Assembly: GCF_900094545.1 (NCBI RefSeq)
Contig: NZ_FMAH01000002.1
Location: forward strand, 124,001 to 188,000
DNA: 64,000 nt
Origin: Martinezella miluonensis
Lineage (GTDB): Bacteria; Pseudomonadota; Alphaproteobacteria; Rhizobiales; Rhizobiaceae
Direction of reading: 5' to 3'
The notes under the pieces are model-generated. The model saw only the letters and a program-made list of their open reading frames with translations. It was not told the origin of the DNA and searched no databases. Below, piece by piece: positions 8,230 to 16,357 of this stretch (position 1 is its first letter; each line of letters starts with the position of its first letter). Position numbers and translations under genes: made by a program.

Positions 8230-8245
8230 ATGTTATCGATAACAC
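8230..8245. promoter_or_regulatory. Putative GntR-like operator (third copy)
   Basis: ATGTTATCGATAACAC, one mismatch from a perfect palindrome, lies in the 90-bp region between the divergent GlcG/HbpS-like and SMP-30 genes. It is almost identical to the copy at 5681. Confidence 0.72.
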
Positions 8246-8285
8246 GTTTACCGGACGATGTAACCTTATGGGAGGTGTTGTCACA

Positions 8286-9176
8286 ATGTCGTTCTTCGAG
8301 ATCATGGATCCCGCTTTTGGGAAGTTCGTCCTCGGCAACGCTCCCGTCAAACAAATTGCCACCGGCTTCGATTGGGTGGAGGGGCCGGTCTGGTTCGGGG
8401 ATCTGAATTGTCTGCTCTTCTCCGACATCCCCAACAATCGCATCATGCGCTGGATACCCGGCGTCGGCACCAGCATCTTCCGCGAGCCTTCCAATTTTTC
8501 CAATGGCCATACCCGCGACCGGCAGGGCCGCCTTGTCAGCTGCGAGCATGGCGGCAGGCGTGTGACGCGCACCGAATTCGACGGATCGATCACGGTCATC
8601 GCAGACAGCTTTCAGGGCAAGCGTCTGAATTCGCCCAACGACGTTATCGTTGCCTCCGACGGCGCCATCTGGTTCAGCGACCCTCATTATGGCATCGCGA
8701 CGGACTATGAAGGTCACAGAAGTGAGCAGGAGCTGCCGTGCAATGTCTACCGTGTCGACACGTCCGGCACGATCTCCGCCGTCCTGACTGATTTCAATTG
8801 CCCGAACGGGCTCGCATTCAGCCCGGACGAGAAGAAGCTCTATGTCGCCGACACCGGCCGCATGCACGCCAGCGATCCGCAGCACATCCGCGTTTTCAAT
8901 GTCGGCGAAAACTGGCGCCTATCGGGCGGTGAGGTATTCCATGTGATCTCGCCTGGTTGCGCCGATGGCATGCGGCTCGACAGCGACGGCAATCTCTGGT
9001 CGTCTGCAGCCGATGGCGTTCATTGCATCGCGCCCGACGGCCATCTCATGGGCAAAATCCTCGTGCCCGAAACCGTCTCCAACCTCTGCTTCGGCGGTCG
9101 TGGCAAGCACAAGCTTTTCATGACGGCGACCACGAGCGTCTACGCGATCTCACTGAACCGGAGCGGCGCACTCTGA
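8286..9176 (+). CDS. SMP-30/gluconolactonase-like lactonase
   Basis: This 296-residue six-bladed beta-propeller belongs to the SMP-30/Gnl family, which hydrolyses sugar lactones such as gluconolactone to free acids. Visible family motifs are GFDWVEGPVWF (metal-ligand glutamate), LNSPNDVIVASDGAIWFSDPHYG (metal-ligand asparagine) and CPNGLAFSPDEKKLYVADT. No signal peptide is seen. The ATG at 8286 is preceded by GGGAGG at the right distance; an earlier in-frame start would place the coding region over the operator at 8230 and is rejected. Production of gluconate or a related acid links it to the gntK/idn enzymes. Confidence 0.88.
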   Translation: MSFFEIMDPAFGKFVLGNAPVKQIATGFDWVEGPVWFGDLNCLLFSDIPNNRIMRWIPGVGTSIFREPSNFSNGHTRDRQGRLVSCEHGGRRVTRTEFDGSITVIADSFQGKRLNSPNDVIVASDGAIWFSDPHYGIATDYEGHRSEQELPCNVYRVDTSGTISAVLTDFNCPNGLAFSPDEKKLYVADTGRMHASDPQHIRVFNVGENWRLSGGEVFHVISPGCADGMRLDSDGNLWSSAADGVHCIAPDGHLMGKILVPETVSNLCFGGRGKHKLFMTATTSVYAISLNRSGAL

Positions 9177-9254
9177 TAAAGGGCTCGCCACGAGGCCGCG
9201 AATATGGCCGAAGCAATAGCGATACAACTTGAAAGCGATGACCTGAAAAAGTCG

Positions 9255-9929
9255 TCAGCCGGCCACGATTAGACCTTTGGCCTTCAATACGGGTTCAAGT
9301 TTGCTAACTTCTATCACCGTCTTACCCTGCTTATAGGCTGCGATATAACCTGCTTCGGCATCTTCACGCGCCTGCGAAAGCCGCGCTACCTCTTGCGCTT
9401 CCTCTCTGCGAACGACAACGAGACCATCCGCGTCTCCGACGACGATATCGCCCGGATTGATGATCTCTCCGCCGACGATGATCTGATCGTTGACCGCCGC
9501 GATCGTCTCCTTGACCGTGCCTTTAATGCAGACGCTGAGCGAGAAGACTGGAAACCCGAGCTCTCTCAACTGAAGCGTGTCGCGGACGCCAGTATCGGTC
9601 ACCAATCCGCCGATGCCCTTGGCAAGGCACGCATTGGCCAGAACGTCGCCGAATGAGCCCGCTTCCTCGTATTCGCCGGCGGACACGACGATGATGTCGC
9701 CCGGCTTGGCGTAGTTTATCGCAAGCTGCAGCATGATGTTGTCGCGCGGCGCGCACTTCACCGTGAACGCCGGCCCGCAAAGCTTCATGCGATAGTCCAC
9801 GGGCTTCAGGCGCGAGGAAAGTGCGCCGCGGCGACCCTGGGCCTCATGGATCGTTGCAGGAGAGAATTTGGAGAGCGCTTCGATGTCTGCTTTGCTCGGT
9901 CGCTCGGTGATATCTTTGATGTGGGTCAT
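9255..9929 (-). CDS. RraA-family aldolase-like protein
   Basis: The 224-residue product belongs to the RraA/HMG-aldolase (MenG-like) family. Some members cleave 4-hydroxy-4-methyl-2-oxoglutarate or 4-carboxy-4-hydroxy-2-oxoadipate to pyruvate; others bind RNase E. The segment FGDVLANACLAKGIGGLVTDTGVRD carries the conserved aspartate and arginine that hold metal and substrate in the aldolases. It is the last gene of an SDR-ABC importer-binding protein cluster but is set off by 95 bp containing a strong hairpin. Aldolase or decarboxylase action on the imported compound is the likeliest role; the substrate is unknown. Confidence 0.85.
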   Translation of the reverse strand: MTHIKDITERPSKADIEALSKFSPATIHEAQGRRGALSSRLKPVDYRMKLCGPAFTVKCAPRDNIMLQLAINYAKPGDIIVVSAGEYEEAGSFGDVLANACLAKGIGGLVTDTGVRDTLQLRELGFPVFSLSVCIKGTVKETIAAVNDQIIVGGEIINPGDIVVGDADGLVVVRREEAQEVARLSQAREDAEAGYIAAYKQGKTVIEVSKLEPVLKAKGLIVAG

Positions 9930-9949
9930 GGAAACTTCTCATGGTTAGG

Positions 9950-9972
9950 CCGGCGGCGCATACCGCCGCCGG
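9950..9972 (-). terminator. Intercistronic GC-rich hairpin
   Basis: A 9-bp stem (CCGGCGGCG, loop CATAC, CGCCGCCGG) lies between the binding-protein gene and the RraA-like gene. There is no T-run after it, so it may act as a partial terminator or mRNA-stabilising element that raises binding-protein output relative to the RraA-like gene. Confidence 0.5.
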
Positions 9973-10024
9973 AAATCAACAACGTTGTTCGGATGGATAA
10001 TTGATCTGGCGCTGGAATGCGGCG

Positions 10025-10861
10025 TTAGGGAATTGGGTCGAATTTCAATTCCGAGATCGGTACGACCTTTTCGTTACGCGTCATTTTGTATTCGGTATTC
10101 GGACCGAGCCATTTTTCCCAGATCTTGTTGATCTCGCCTGCCTCGTCGAGCTTGTGCAGGACTGCGTTGATCTTTGCGGTCAGCGCAGGCTGGTCCTTTT
10201 GCATGCCAATGCCGACGGGCTCCAAAAGCATGGGCTCATCGATCATGCGCATTTGCTTGCCCTTCGTCTTTGACTCGTTGACAAGCAGCGTCGTCGTCAT
10301 TGTATTGGCCACCAGGCCGCGCGCCTTTCCCTGTTGAACGGCAAGATAGGCGGACCCGGTATCCTGGAAGGTCAGCGGATCGGATTTGTTGAGCTTGATC
10401 GCCAGCTCCGAGGTCGAGCCCTTGGTCGAGGCAAGACGTTTGCCTTCGAAATCGGCTTTCTTCTTGCCGGCGTCATCGGCGGGAACAATGAGCATTTCCT
10501 TGGCAACATAATAGGGATCGCTGAACTGGATCTGCTCAGCGCGGCTCAGCGTATAAGCAAGGTTGGCGACGGTGATGTCGACGCGGCCAAGCTTGACCTC
10601 CGGGACACGCGCTTCGACCGAGATCGGCTTGATCTCGGCTTTCACGCCAAGTTCATTTGCAATCGCCTTGCATAGATCGACGTCAAACCCAACCATTTCG
10701 CGGGTCTTCGGATCCGGTGAGGAGAACGGTGGCACGTCGGCATAGGTCGCGCAGCGGAGTGTCTTTGCCGTCATGATCGTATCGAGTTGGTCGGCCTTGG
10801 CCGGCATGCCGGCAGCGACGCCGGCGAGTGCCAGCGCTGCGGTGAAGCATTTCCAATTCAT
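10025..10861 (-). CDS. Polar amino-acid ABC transporter binding protein
   Basis: This 278-residue type II periplasmic binding protein (SBP_bac_3) starts with a signal peptide (MNWKCFTAALALAGVAAGMPAKA). Its mature part has LRCATYADVPPFSSPDPKTREMVGFDVDLCKAIANELGVK, the classic opening of glutamine/cystine-type binding proteins, and a RAEQIQFSDPYY hinge segment. The start at 10861 gives the signal peptide directly; the frame stays open upstream into the ATPase gene but has no signal sequence there. It lies 31 bp after the ATPase gene and completes the importer with two permeases. The ligand could be an acidic or polar amino acid. Confidence 0.9.
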   Translation of the reverse strand: MNWKCFTAALALAGVAAGMPAKADQLDTIMTAKTLRCATYADVPPFSSPDPKTREMVGFDVDLCKAIANELGVKAEIKPISVEARVPEVKLGRVDITVANLAYTLSRAEQIQFSDPYYVAKEMLIVPADDAGKKKADFEGKRLASTKGSTSELAIKLNKSDPLTFQDTGSAYLAVQQGKARGLVANTMTTTLLVNESKTKGKQMRMIDEPMLLEPVGIGMQKDQPALTAKINAVLHKLDEAGEINKIWEKWLGPNTEYKMTRNEKVVPISELKFDPIP

Positions 10862-10892
10862 TGCTGTTCTCCTTGTTATTGATTTGTGATGC

Positions 10893-11660
10893 TCAGTGGC
10901 GCAGATCGGAAAGAAAGCGCTGCGCTCTGGGATGACGAGGATTTTTGAAGAACTCCTCCGGGGGAGCAGTCTCCAGAATCTCGCCGGCGTCGATGAACCA
11001 AATCCGGTCGGCGACATCGCGGGCAAAGCCCATTTCATGCGTGACACAGAGCATGGTCATTCCTTCGGCTGCCAGGCTTTTCATGACGCTGAGCACTTCG
11101 CCCACCATTTCGGGGTCAAGTGCGCTCGTCGGTTCGTCGAAGAGCATGACGGGCGGCTCCATGGCGAGCGCACGGGCGATTGCCACGCGTTGCTGCTGAC
11201 CACCGGAAAGCTGACCGGGATAGGAATTCGCCTTGTCGGCAAGACCAACACGATGAAGCAGTGCAATGGCTTTCTCGCGCGCCACCTTTGCCGATACGCC
11301 CTTGACCCGGATCGGCGACATGGAAACGTTGTCGACAACCGACAAATGGGGAAACAGGTTGAAATTCTGAAAAACGAACCCGATCCGGCTGCGCAGCCGA
11401 TTGAGCTCGGCAGCGCCCATCGGGGCATGAATATTCTTTCCTTCGAAGCTTATCGAACCGCTATTGATCTCCTCCAGCCGGTTGACCGTGCGGATCAGGG
11501 TTGACTTGCCGGAACCGGACGGCCCGCAAATAACGACCACCTCGCCGCGGCTGACATCGGCATTGATGTTGTTCAACACCGGGTAATGACCGTAACTCTT
11601 GCAGACGTCTAGAAGACGTATCTCCTGAGCGTCCTGCTGCCCGAAAACTGGGATGCTCAT
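10893..11660 (-). CDS. Amino-acid ABC transporter ATPase, GlnQ-like
   Basis: The 255-residue protein shows Walker [10 protein letters not shown], the Q-loop [10 protein letters not shown], the signature LSGGQQQR, Walker [15 protein letters not shown] and the switch histidine in VTHEMGFA. This is the polar amino-acid (PAAT) ATPase subfamily. It overlaps the upstream permease gene by 4 bp (ATGA) and is followed by the binding-protein gene, forming one transport operon headed by an SDR. Confidence 0.93.
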   Translation of the reverse strand: MSIPVFGQQDAQEIRLLDVCKSYGHYPVLNNINADVSRGEVVVICGPSGSGKSTLIRTVNRLEEINSGSISFEGKNIHAPMGAAELNRLRSRIGFVFQNFNLFPHLSVVDNVSMSPIRVKGVSAKVAREKAIALLHRVGLADKANSYPGQLSGGQQQRVAIARALAMEPPVMLFDEPTSALDPEMVGEVLSVMKSLAAEGMTMLCVTHEMGFARDVADRIWFIDAGEILETAPPEEFFKNPRHPRAQRFLSDLRH

Positions 11661-12415
11661 AGCTGCTCCGTAAAAGTTTTGAGGGGAACGACATCCGTGC
11701 GAAGGCGAGCCCTGCTTGGCCCTGCACGTCGGCGAGCAATTCGCTTTTCAACGCTGTTGGCGATGTAGGTCAGGCTCCAGCAAAGGAGATAGTAGACCAC
11801 GGCGAGGATGAAGAAGACCTGGAAAGGCTGCGAGAGAAGTTGGTTGTTCACCTGGCTTGCCGCAAAGGTCAGATCCGGCACATTGATGACGTAACCGAGC
11901 GTTGTGTCCTTGATCGTCGAGACGAAAGTCGAGATCATGCTGGGGATCATATTGTAGAGCGCCTGCGGCAAGATCACGAAGCGCATCGCTCCGATGTAAC
12001 TGTGGCCGAGAGCCCGGGCTGCGTCCATCTGCCCTTGACCGAGTGAAACGATACCCGCCCGTACGACCTCGCTGAGAAACGCCCCTTCATAAATCACAAG
12101 CGTTACCAGCATGATCAGGAAGCTCGGCACATCAGCGCCGGTCCAAAGCGGAACGACAAAGTAGGACCAAAGGATCAACATCAGAAGCGGAACGCCGCGT
12201 GTGATGTAGACCAGGCCGGTTACCGGCCATCTCAGAACCGCCCATTTGGAAAGGCGCGCCATGGCGAGCAGGATACTGACAGGGAATGCGAGCAAAATCG
12301 CAAGTACTGAAAGGATAAGCGTATTGGCAAGGCCACCCAGCGGGCCGTTGGGATACTGGCCGATGAGCAGCAGAAGCCAATAATCATGGATGATTTTGAT
12401 GATGTCTTGGATCAC
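11657..12415 (-). CDS. Amino-acid ABC transporter permease (second subunit)
   Basis: This 252-residue His/Glu/Gln/Arg/opine-type permease has an N-terminal [26 protein letters not shown] helix region, the [12 protein letters not shown] segment and the cytoplasmic EAA loop ([32 protein letters not shown]) that contacts the ATPase. It overlaps both neighbours by 4 bp. It pairs with the 235-residue permease encoded upstream to form the heterodimeric channel. Confidence 0.92.
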   Translation of the reverse strand: MIQDIIKIIHDYWLLLLIGQYPNGPLGGLANTLILSVLAILLAFPVSILLAMARLSKWAVLRWPVTGLVYITRGVPLLMLILWSYFVVPLWTGADVPSFLIMLVTLVIYEGAFLSEVVRAGIVSLGQGQMDAARALGHSYIGAMRFVILPQALYNMIPSMISTFVSTIKDTTLGYVINVPDLTFAASQVNNQLLSQPFQVFFILAVVYYLLCWSLTYIANSVEKRIARRRAGPSRARLRTDVVPLKTFTEQL

Positions 12416-13119
12416 GCCCGCGCCCTCCGCACCGGATCCGAGCGCACGGAGAGATACGCACCCAAAGCCATGATGATGAGCGAGAAGAACAGATAAATCA
12501 CGGTGCCGACCAGATAGATTTCAAAAGTGCGGAAACTGACGTTGTCGATTTCCTTTATCGCATGCGTAAGCTCAGACGCACCGACGACAATGGCGAGACT
12601 GCTGTTTTTGAAAAGAGACACACTGTGATTGATCAGCGGCGGCAGTGCATTACGCAGGCCCTGCGGCATGATCACGAAACGCATTGCGGAGAGATAGCCA
12701 TGCCCGAGCGCTTTGGCAGCCTCCATCTGACCGGGACTGACGGAGCGCAAGCCGGACCGCAAGTCCTCGCTGAAATAGGCTGCCTGGCACAATCCAAGTC
12801 CGATGACGGCGAATATGGCTTCGGCGTTATGGTTGGCGAGCCAGTCGGTGATGCCTTGCGGCATCAACGAATAGATCCCGAAATACCATAGCATGAGCTG
12901 CACAAGCGTCGGAACATTGCGGTGATAGGAGACGTAAGCTTTTACGATGGGGTCGCCAACACGAAGTGGCGACATCCGGAGCGCAAAAAGTAACATGGCG
13001 AGCGTCATGGCAAGCAGCCAGGAGCCGAGATAGATGACGAAGGTCATCTCGATACCCTGCAGGAGCATCGCCCGATAGTCCGGATTGGTCAGGATGGCGG
13101 AAAGATCGAACCCGCTCAC
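12412..13119 (-). CDS. Amino-acid ABC transporter permease (first subunit)
   Basis: A 235-residue permease of the same family as its neighbour, with helices such as IEMTFVIYLGSWLLAMTLAMLLFAL and the EAA loop GQMEAAKALGHGYLSAMRFVIMPQGLRNALPPL. The NVPTLVQLMLWYFG segment is typical of the GltJ/GlnP group. Start and stop overlap the neighbouring genes by 4 bp each, so expression is coupled with the SDR and the second permease. Confidence 0.92.
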   Translation of the reverse strand: MSGFDLSAILTNPDYRAMLLQGIEMTFVIYLGSWLLAMTLAMLLFALRMSPLRVGDPIVKAYVSYHRNVPTLVQLMLWYFGIYSLMPQGITDWLANHNAEAIFAVIGLGLCQAAYFSEDLRSGLRSVSPGQMEAAKALGHGYLSAMRFVIMPQGLRNALPPLINHSVSLFKNSSLAIVVGASELTHAIKEIDNVSFRTFEIYLVGTVIYLFFSLIIMALGAYLSVRSDPVRRARA

Positions 13120-13895
13120 CGCTTCGCACCTTCCGCGTCATATGTGGCGGCAGGCGTCTCAGGTTTCGCCGTCTGCAGGCCGCCCATCACCTGCAATGTC
13201 GGGGTGATCTCCATGTGGCCGATATTGACCGCGACCGGCGCTGAAATCGCAAAGGCGATCGCATCGGCGATATCGGTGGCCTGTGGCAGCTCAAATCCAT
13301 CGATGAAGCGTTCGCGCACACTGGGGTCACTGCCATGGACGTGGTTGAAAATATCGGTCGCAACGCGGCCAGGGCAGATTTCTGTTACGCGGACGCGCTT
13401 GCCGAATGCGTCGATGCGCAGCTGGTTCGACAGCATCGCAACGCCGGCCTTGACGGCATGATAGGTGGAGTTGCCGCCGAAATTGTAGTTGCCGGCAATC
13501 GAGGAGATGTTGATGACATGTCCGCGGTCGCGGGCCACCATTCCGGGCACGATCAGACGGCAGATGTGCAGAACGGCGCGGAGATTGACGTCGATAAGGA
13601 GATCGATGTCCTCTTCGTCCGCCTGAAGGAATTTCTTCGGCCGGTCGACGCCGGCATTGTTCACAAGAATGTCGAACTGAACGCGGCTTGCGAGATCGGC
13701 GATGGCTGCACGATCCGTCACGTCGACAACGTGCGCGATGCATCCCGTACGCTCGGCCAATTCCTGCAAGGCACCGGCGCTGCGGGCGATCGCATGCACT
13801 TCGATGTCCTCGCGGCAAAGCCGCTCCACCACCGCAGCACCGATACCGGATGAAGCGCCGGTGACCAGCGCGGTCTTGTAGTCGGAGAATGACAT
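13116..13895 (-). CDS. Short-chain dehydrogenase, first gene of the importer operon
   Basis: The 259-residue SDR has TGASSGIGAA near residues 12-21, NNAGVDRPKKF, ISSIAG and the catalytic YHAVK. The QLRIDAFGKRVRVTEICPGRVATDIF segment and the C-terminal extension resemble YdfG-like serine/3-hydroxy-acid dehydrogenases. It heads an operon with an amino-acid importer, which suggests oxidation of an imported hydroxy amino acid or 3-hydroxy acid; the substrate is not known. The promoter region faces the divergent LysR regulator. Confidence 0.88.
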   Translation of the reverse strand: MSFSDYKTALVTGASSGIGAAVVERLCREDIEVHAIARSAGALQELAERTGCIAHVVDVTDRAAIADLASRVQFDILVNNAGVDRPKKFLQADEEDIDLLIDVNLRAVLHICRLIVPGMVARDRGHVINISSIAGNYNFGGNSTYHAVKAGVAMLSNQLRIDAFGKRVRVTEICPGRVATDIFNHVHGSDPSVRERFIDGFELPQATDIADAIAFAISAPVAVNIGHMEITPTLQVMGGLQTAKPETPAATYDAEGAKR

Positions 13896-13941
13896 TCTGA
13901 TCCCCTTTTTGTTGGTGTGGACATTAGCGGAGCTTCAACTG

Positions 13942-13979
13942 CTTGCCTAAGACCGATTACTTTTGGAGTAATAAGCAAG
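13942..13979. promoter_or_regulatory. Nested inverted repeats in LysR/SDR divergent promoter region
   Basis: An outer repeat CTTGC...GCAAG (13942-13946 and 13975-13979) encloses an inner one, ATTACT-TTTGG-AGTAAT (13956-13972). It lies between the divergent SDR operon and the LysR gene, where LysR-type regulators usually bind. No other comparable symmetry was noticed in this 241-bp gap. Confidence 0.5.
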
Positions 13980-14136
13980 TTTTATGGAGGCTGGTCAGCC
14001 ACGAGCGCGCGGGCTTTTACTGCGGGCGATTGCACCTTTTTGCAAAAGTCCGCATGGCTTTCCGACATCGGCCCTCGTTGCAAAACGGATGCGCGTCTGC
14101 AAACATGCCCGCAAAGACAGAACAGCGCCGAATGCC

Positions 14137-15042
14137 ATGGATATCAGACGCTTCAAATCCTTCATCGCCATCGTCGATAGCGGCAGCATTACGCGGGCTG
14201 CCGATATCCTGCACCTGGCCCAGCCGGCACTGAGCCAGCAATTGGCGGCGCTCGAGGAGCATTTCGGTCAGAAGCTCCTGATCCGAAGCCAGCAGGGCGT
14301 CAGCATGACCGATGCCGGACACGCGGTCTACCGGCACGCGCAGATCATTCTCCGTCAGATGGAACAGGCACAGGCAGATGCGGCGGCCGCCGGCAATTCG
14401 CTTGCGGGGCGCGTTTCAGTCGGCCTTGTGCCTTTCAGCAGCGCCGCCACGCTTTCCGTCGATCTACTGACGGAGACAAGGAAGAGGCACCCCGGGATTC
14501 TGCTTCATCTGACTGAGAGCGTCGGTCAGACCTATAGCCAGATGATCATGAACGGCCGGCTGGAAATGGCGCTGATCCACGGTATCGGACCGATCAAGGG
14601 CGTAAGATTCGAACCGATCCTCAGAGAGGAATTCTACTTCGTTGCCCATCGCAATTTGGCAATCGATTCGGACCCGAAGCCCCTGCCGGTCAGCGCACTG
14701 GATGGCATGCCTATGTTGTTGCCTCCGGCTTACAATTTCGTACGCCGGGCCGTCGATGCCGCCTTCACGCGCAGCCGGATCAATCTCAAGGTCGTGGCCG
14801 AAGTCGAAATCGTGCGAACCCTGGCGCGCGCAGTCGGCGCCGGACTTGGTGCCACCATCATGCCAAAGGCGATCGCCGATCGCATCGTATCGGAATCGAG
14901 CGACCCTCTCGTCTGCCGGCTCGTCTCGCCGCGGATCGAGGAAACGCTGTCGCTTTGCACGTCCGATCAGAATTCACTGTCGGAGCCGGCATTTGCCGTC
15001 AAGGACATCCTCGTCGAACTGACCGAGCAGCTGAAATTCTAG
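14137..15042 (+). CDS. LysR-family regulator
   Basis: This 301-residue regulator starts MDIRRFKSFIAIVDSGSITRAADILHLAQPALSQQLAALEEHFGQ, the typical winged helix-turn-helix with the linker helix after it, and continues into a substrate-binding effector domain. Its style is close to the Nac/Cbl-like group. The frame stays open upstream to 13984, but only the ATG at 14137 gives the standard LysR N-terminus. It is transcribed away from the SDR/ABC/RraA operon, which it presumably controls together with its own gene. Confidence 0.9.
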   Translation: MDIRRFKSFIAIVDSGSITRAADILHLAQPALSQQLAALEEHFGQKLLIRSQQGVSMTDAGHAVYRHAQIILRQMEQAQADAAAAGNSLAGRVSVGLVPFSSAATLSVDLLTETRKRHPGILLHLTESVGQTYSQMIMNGRLEMALIHGIGPIKGVRFEPILREEFYFVAHRNLAIDSDPKPLPVSALDGMPMLLPPAYNFVRRAVDAAFTRSRINLKVVAEVEIVRTLARAVGAGLGATIMPKAIADRIVSESSDPLVCRLVSPRIEETLSLCTSDQNSLSEPAFAVKDILVELTEQLKF

Positions 15043-15062
15043 GGTTCGGGAGTGTTCCCGAC

Positions 15063-15093
15063 GCCCTTCGGCCCGGAAATCGGGCCGAAGGGC
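15063..15093. terminator. Bidirectional intrinsic terminator
   Basis: A perfect 13-bp GC-rich stem (GCCCTTCGGCCCG, loop GAAAT, CGGGCCGAAGGGC) sits between the convergent LysR and aminotransferase genes. Confidence 0.75.
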
Positions 15094-15104
15094 GCGGTCA
15101 TCTG

Positions 15105-16319
15105 TCAACGCATATCGCGGCAGAACTGAGCGATACGGGCGCAGCCCTCGCCAAGCATTTCCATGCTTGTTGCATAGGAGATGCGGAAATAGGGGCTCAT
15201 GCCATAGGCGGCACCCTGTACCGTCGCAACGTGGTGCTCATCCACGAGCGCCATGACGAAATCGACGTCCGTCTCGATCTTGCGTCCACCCTTGGTGGTC
15301 TTACCGATCAGGCCGGACATATTGGGATAGATGTAGAAGGCACCCTCGGGCTTGTGGCAGCGCAATCCTTCAATCTTCGACAACTGCTCGAGAACGAAAT
15401 CACGCCTTTCCCTGTAGATCGCCGCCCGCTCCTTCAGCAGATCCTGCGGACCATCCAGCGCAGCAATCGCCGCCGCCTGCGTTACCGTCGTGATGCCGCC
15501 GCCATTCTGACCGTTAACGTTGCTGATAGCGGCGATCAATTCCTTCGATCCGCTGGCGCAATATCCCAAGCGCCAGCCCGTCATGGCATAGGCCTTGGAG
15601 ACGCCGTTCATCGTCAGGACGCGATCATAAAGCCTGGGTTCGGCATCGGCGATCGTGCAGAATTCGAACCCGTCATAGACCAGGTGCTCGTAGATATCGT
15701 CGGTCAGGATCCAGACATGCGGATGGCGCAACATGACTTCAGCGATCGCGGCCATTTCCGCGCGCGAGCAGGCTGCACCCGTCGGATTGTTCGGGAAGTT
15801 CAGGATAAGCCACTTGGTACGCGGCGTAATCGCAGCTTCAAGGTCCTCGGGACGCAGCTTGAATCCAGCCTGCTCGAAGCAAGGCACGGGAACCGGGACG
15901 CCGCCGGCAAATTTGACAATGTCGGCGTAGCTGACCCACGACGGCGTGGGAATGACGACCTCGTCACCGGGATTGCAGGTGGCAAGCATCGCATTGAAGA
16001 TCACCTGCTTGCCGCCGCCTGAAACGACGATCTGGCTTGCATCGTAGTCGAGGTTGTTGTCGCGCTTGAACTTTCTGCTGATCGCAGCCTTCAGCGCCGG
16101 CGTACCGTCCATCGGCGGATATTTGGTATCGCCAGCGAGCGCTGCGGCATGAGCCGCCTCGATCGCATGACCGGGCGTTGGGAAGTCCGGCTCCCCGGAC
16201 GAAAGGCTGACGACCTTGATGCCCTTGGCGGCCAGTTCCCTGGCGCGCTGCGTCATGGCGGCGGAAGCGGATATGGAAACATTCTTGAGGCGATCGGCTA
16301 TGGAAGGCATTGGCGTCAT
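15105..16319 (-). CDS. Aspartate aminotransferase-like PLP enzyme (class I/II)
   Basis: The 404-residue enzyme is a fold type I aminotransferase of the AspAT Ib group. Motifs: SLSSGEPDFPTP, NFPNNPTG, the D208-Y210 region LTDDIYEHLVYDG, and the PLP lysine K242 in NGVSKAYAMTGWRLGY. It moves the amino group between an amino acid and 2-oxoglutarate or oxaloacetate. It lies 38 bp after pxpA and is the last gene of the biotin-carboxylase/PxpABC operon. If that operon opens 5-oxoproline to glutamate, this enzyme could carry glutamate onward; other amino acids are possible. Confidence 0.92.
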   Translation of the reverse strand: MTPMPSIADRLKNVSISASAAMTQRARELAAKGIKVVSLSSGEPDFPTPGHAIEAAHAAALAGDTKYPPMDGTPALKAAISRKFKRDNNLDYDASQIVVSGGGKQVIFNAMLATCNPGDEVVIPTPSWVSYADIVKFAGGVPVPVPCFEQAGFKLRPEDLEAAITPRTKWLILNFPNNPTGAACSRAEMAAIAEVMLRHPHVWILTDDIYEHLVYDGFEFCTIADAEPRLYDRVLTMNGVSKAYAMTGWRLGYCASGSKELIAAISNVNGQNGGGITTVTQAAAIAALDGPQDLLKERAAIYRERRDFVLEQLSKIEGLRCHKPEGAFYIYPNMSGLIGKTTKGGRKIETDVDFVMALVDEHHVATVQGAAYGMSPYFRISYATSMEMLGEGCARIAQFCRDMR

Positions 16320-16357
16320 CTTTCGGTGGAAATGGAAAATTTGGTTGCCCGGGACAA

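Noticed and set aside
8187..8285. Longer N-terminus for the SMP-30 protein
   Set aside because: It would cover the operator at 8230 and overlap the divergent gene; a good Shine-Dalgarno lies before the ATG at 8286.
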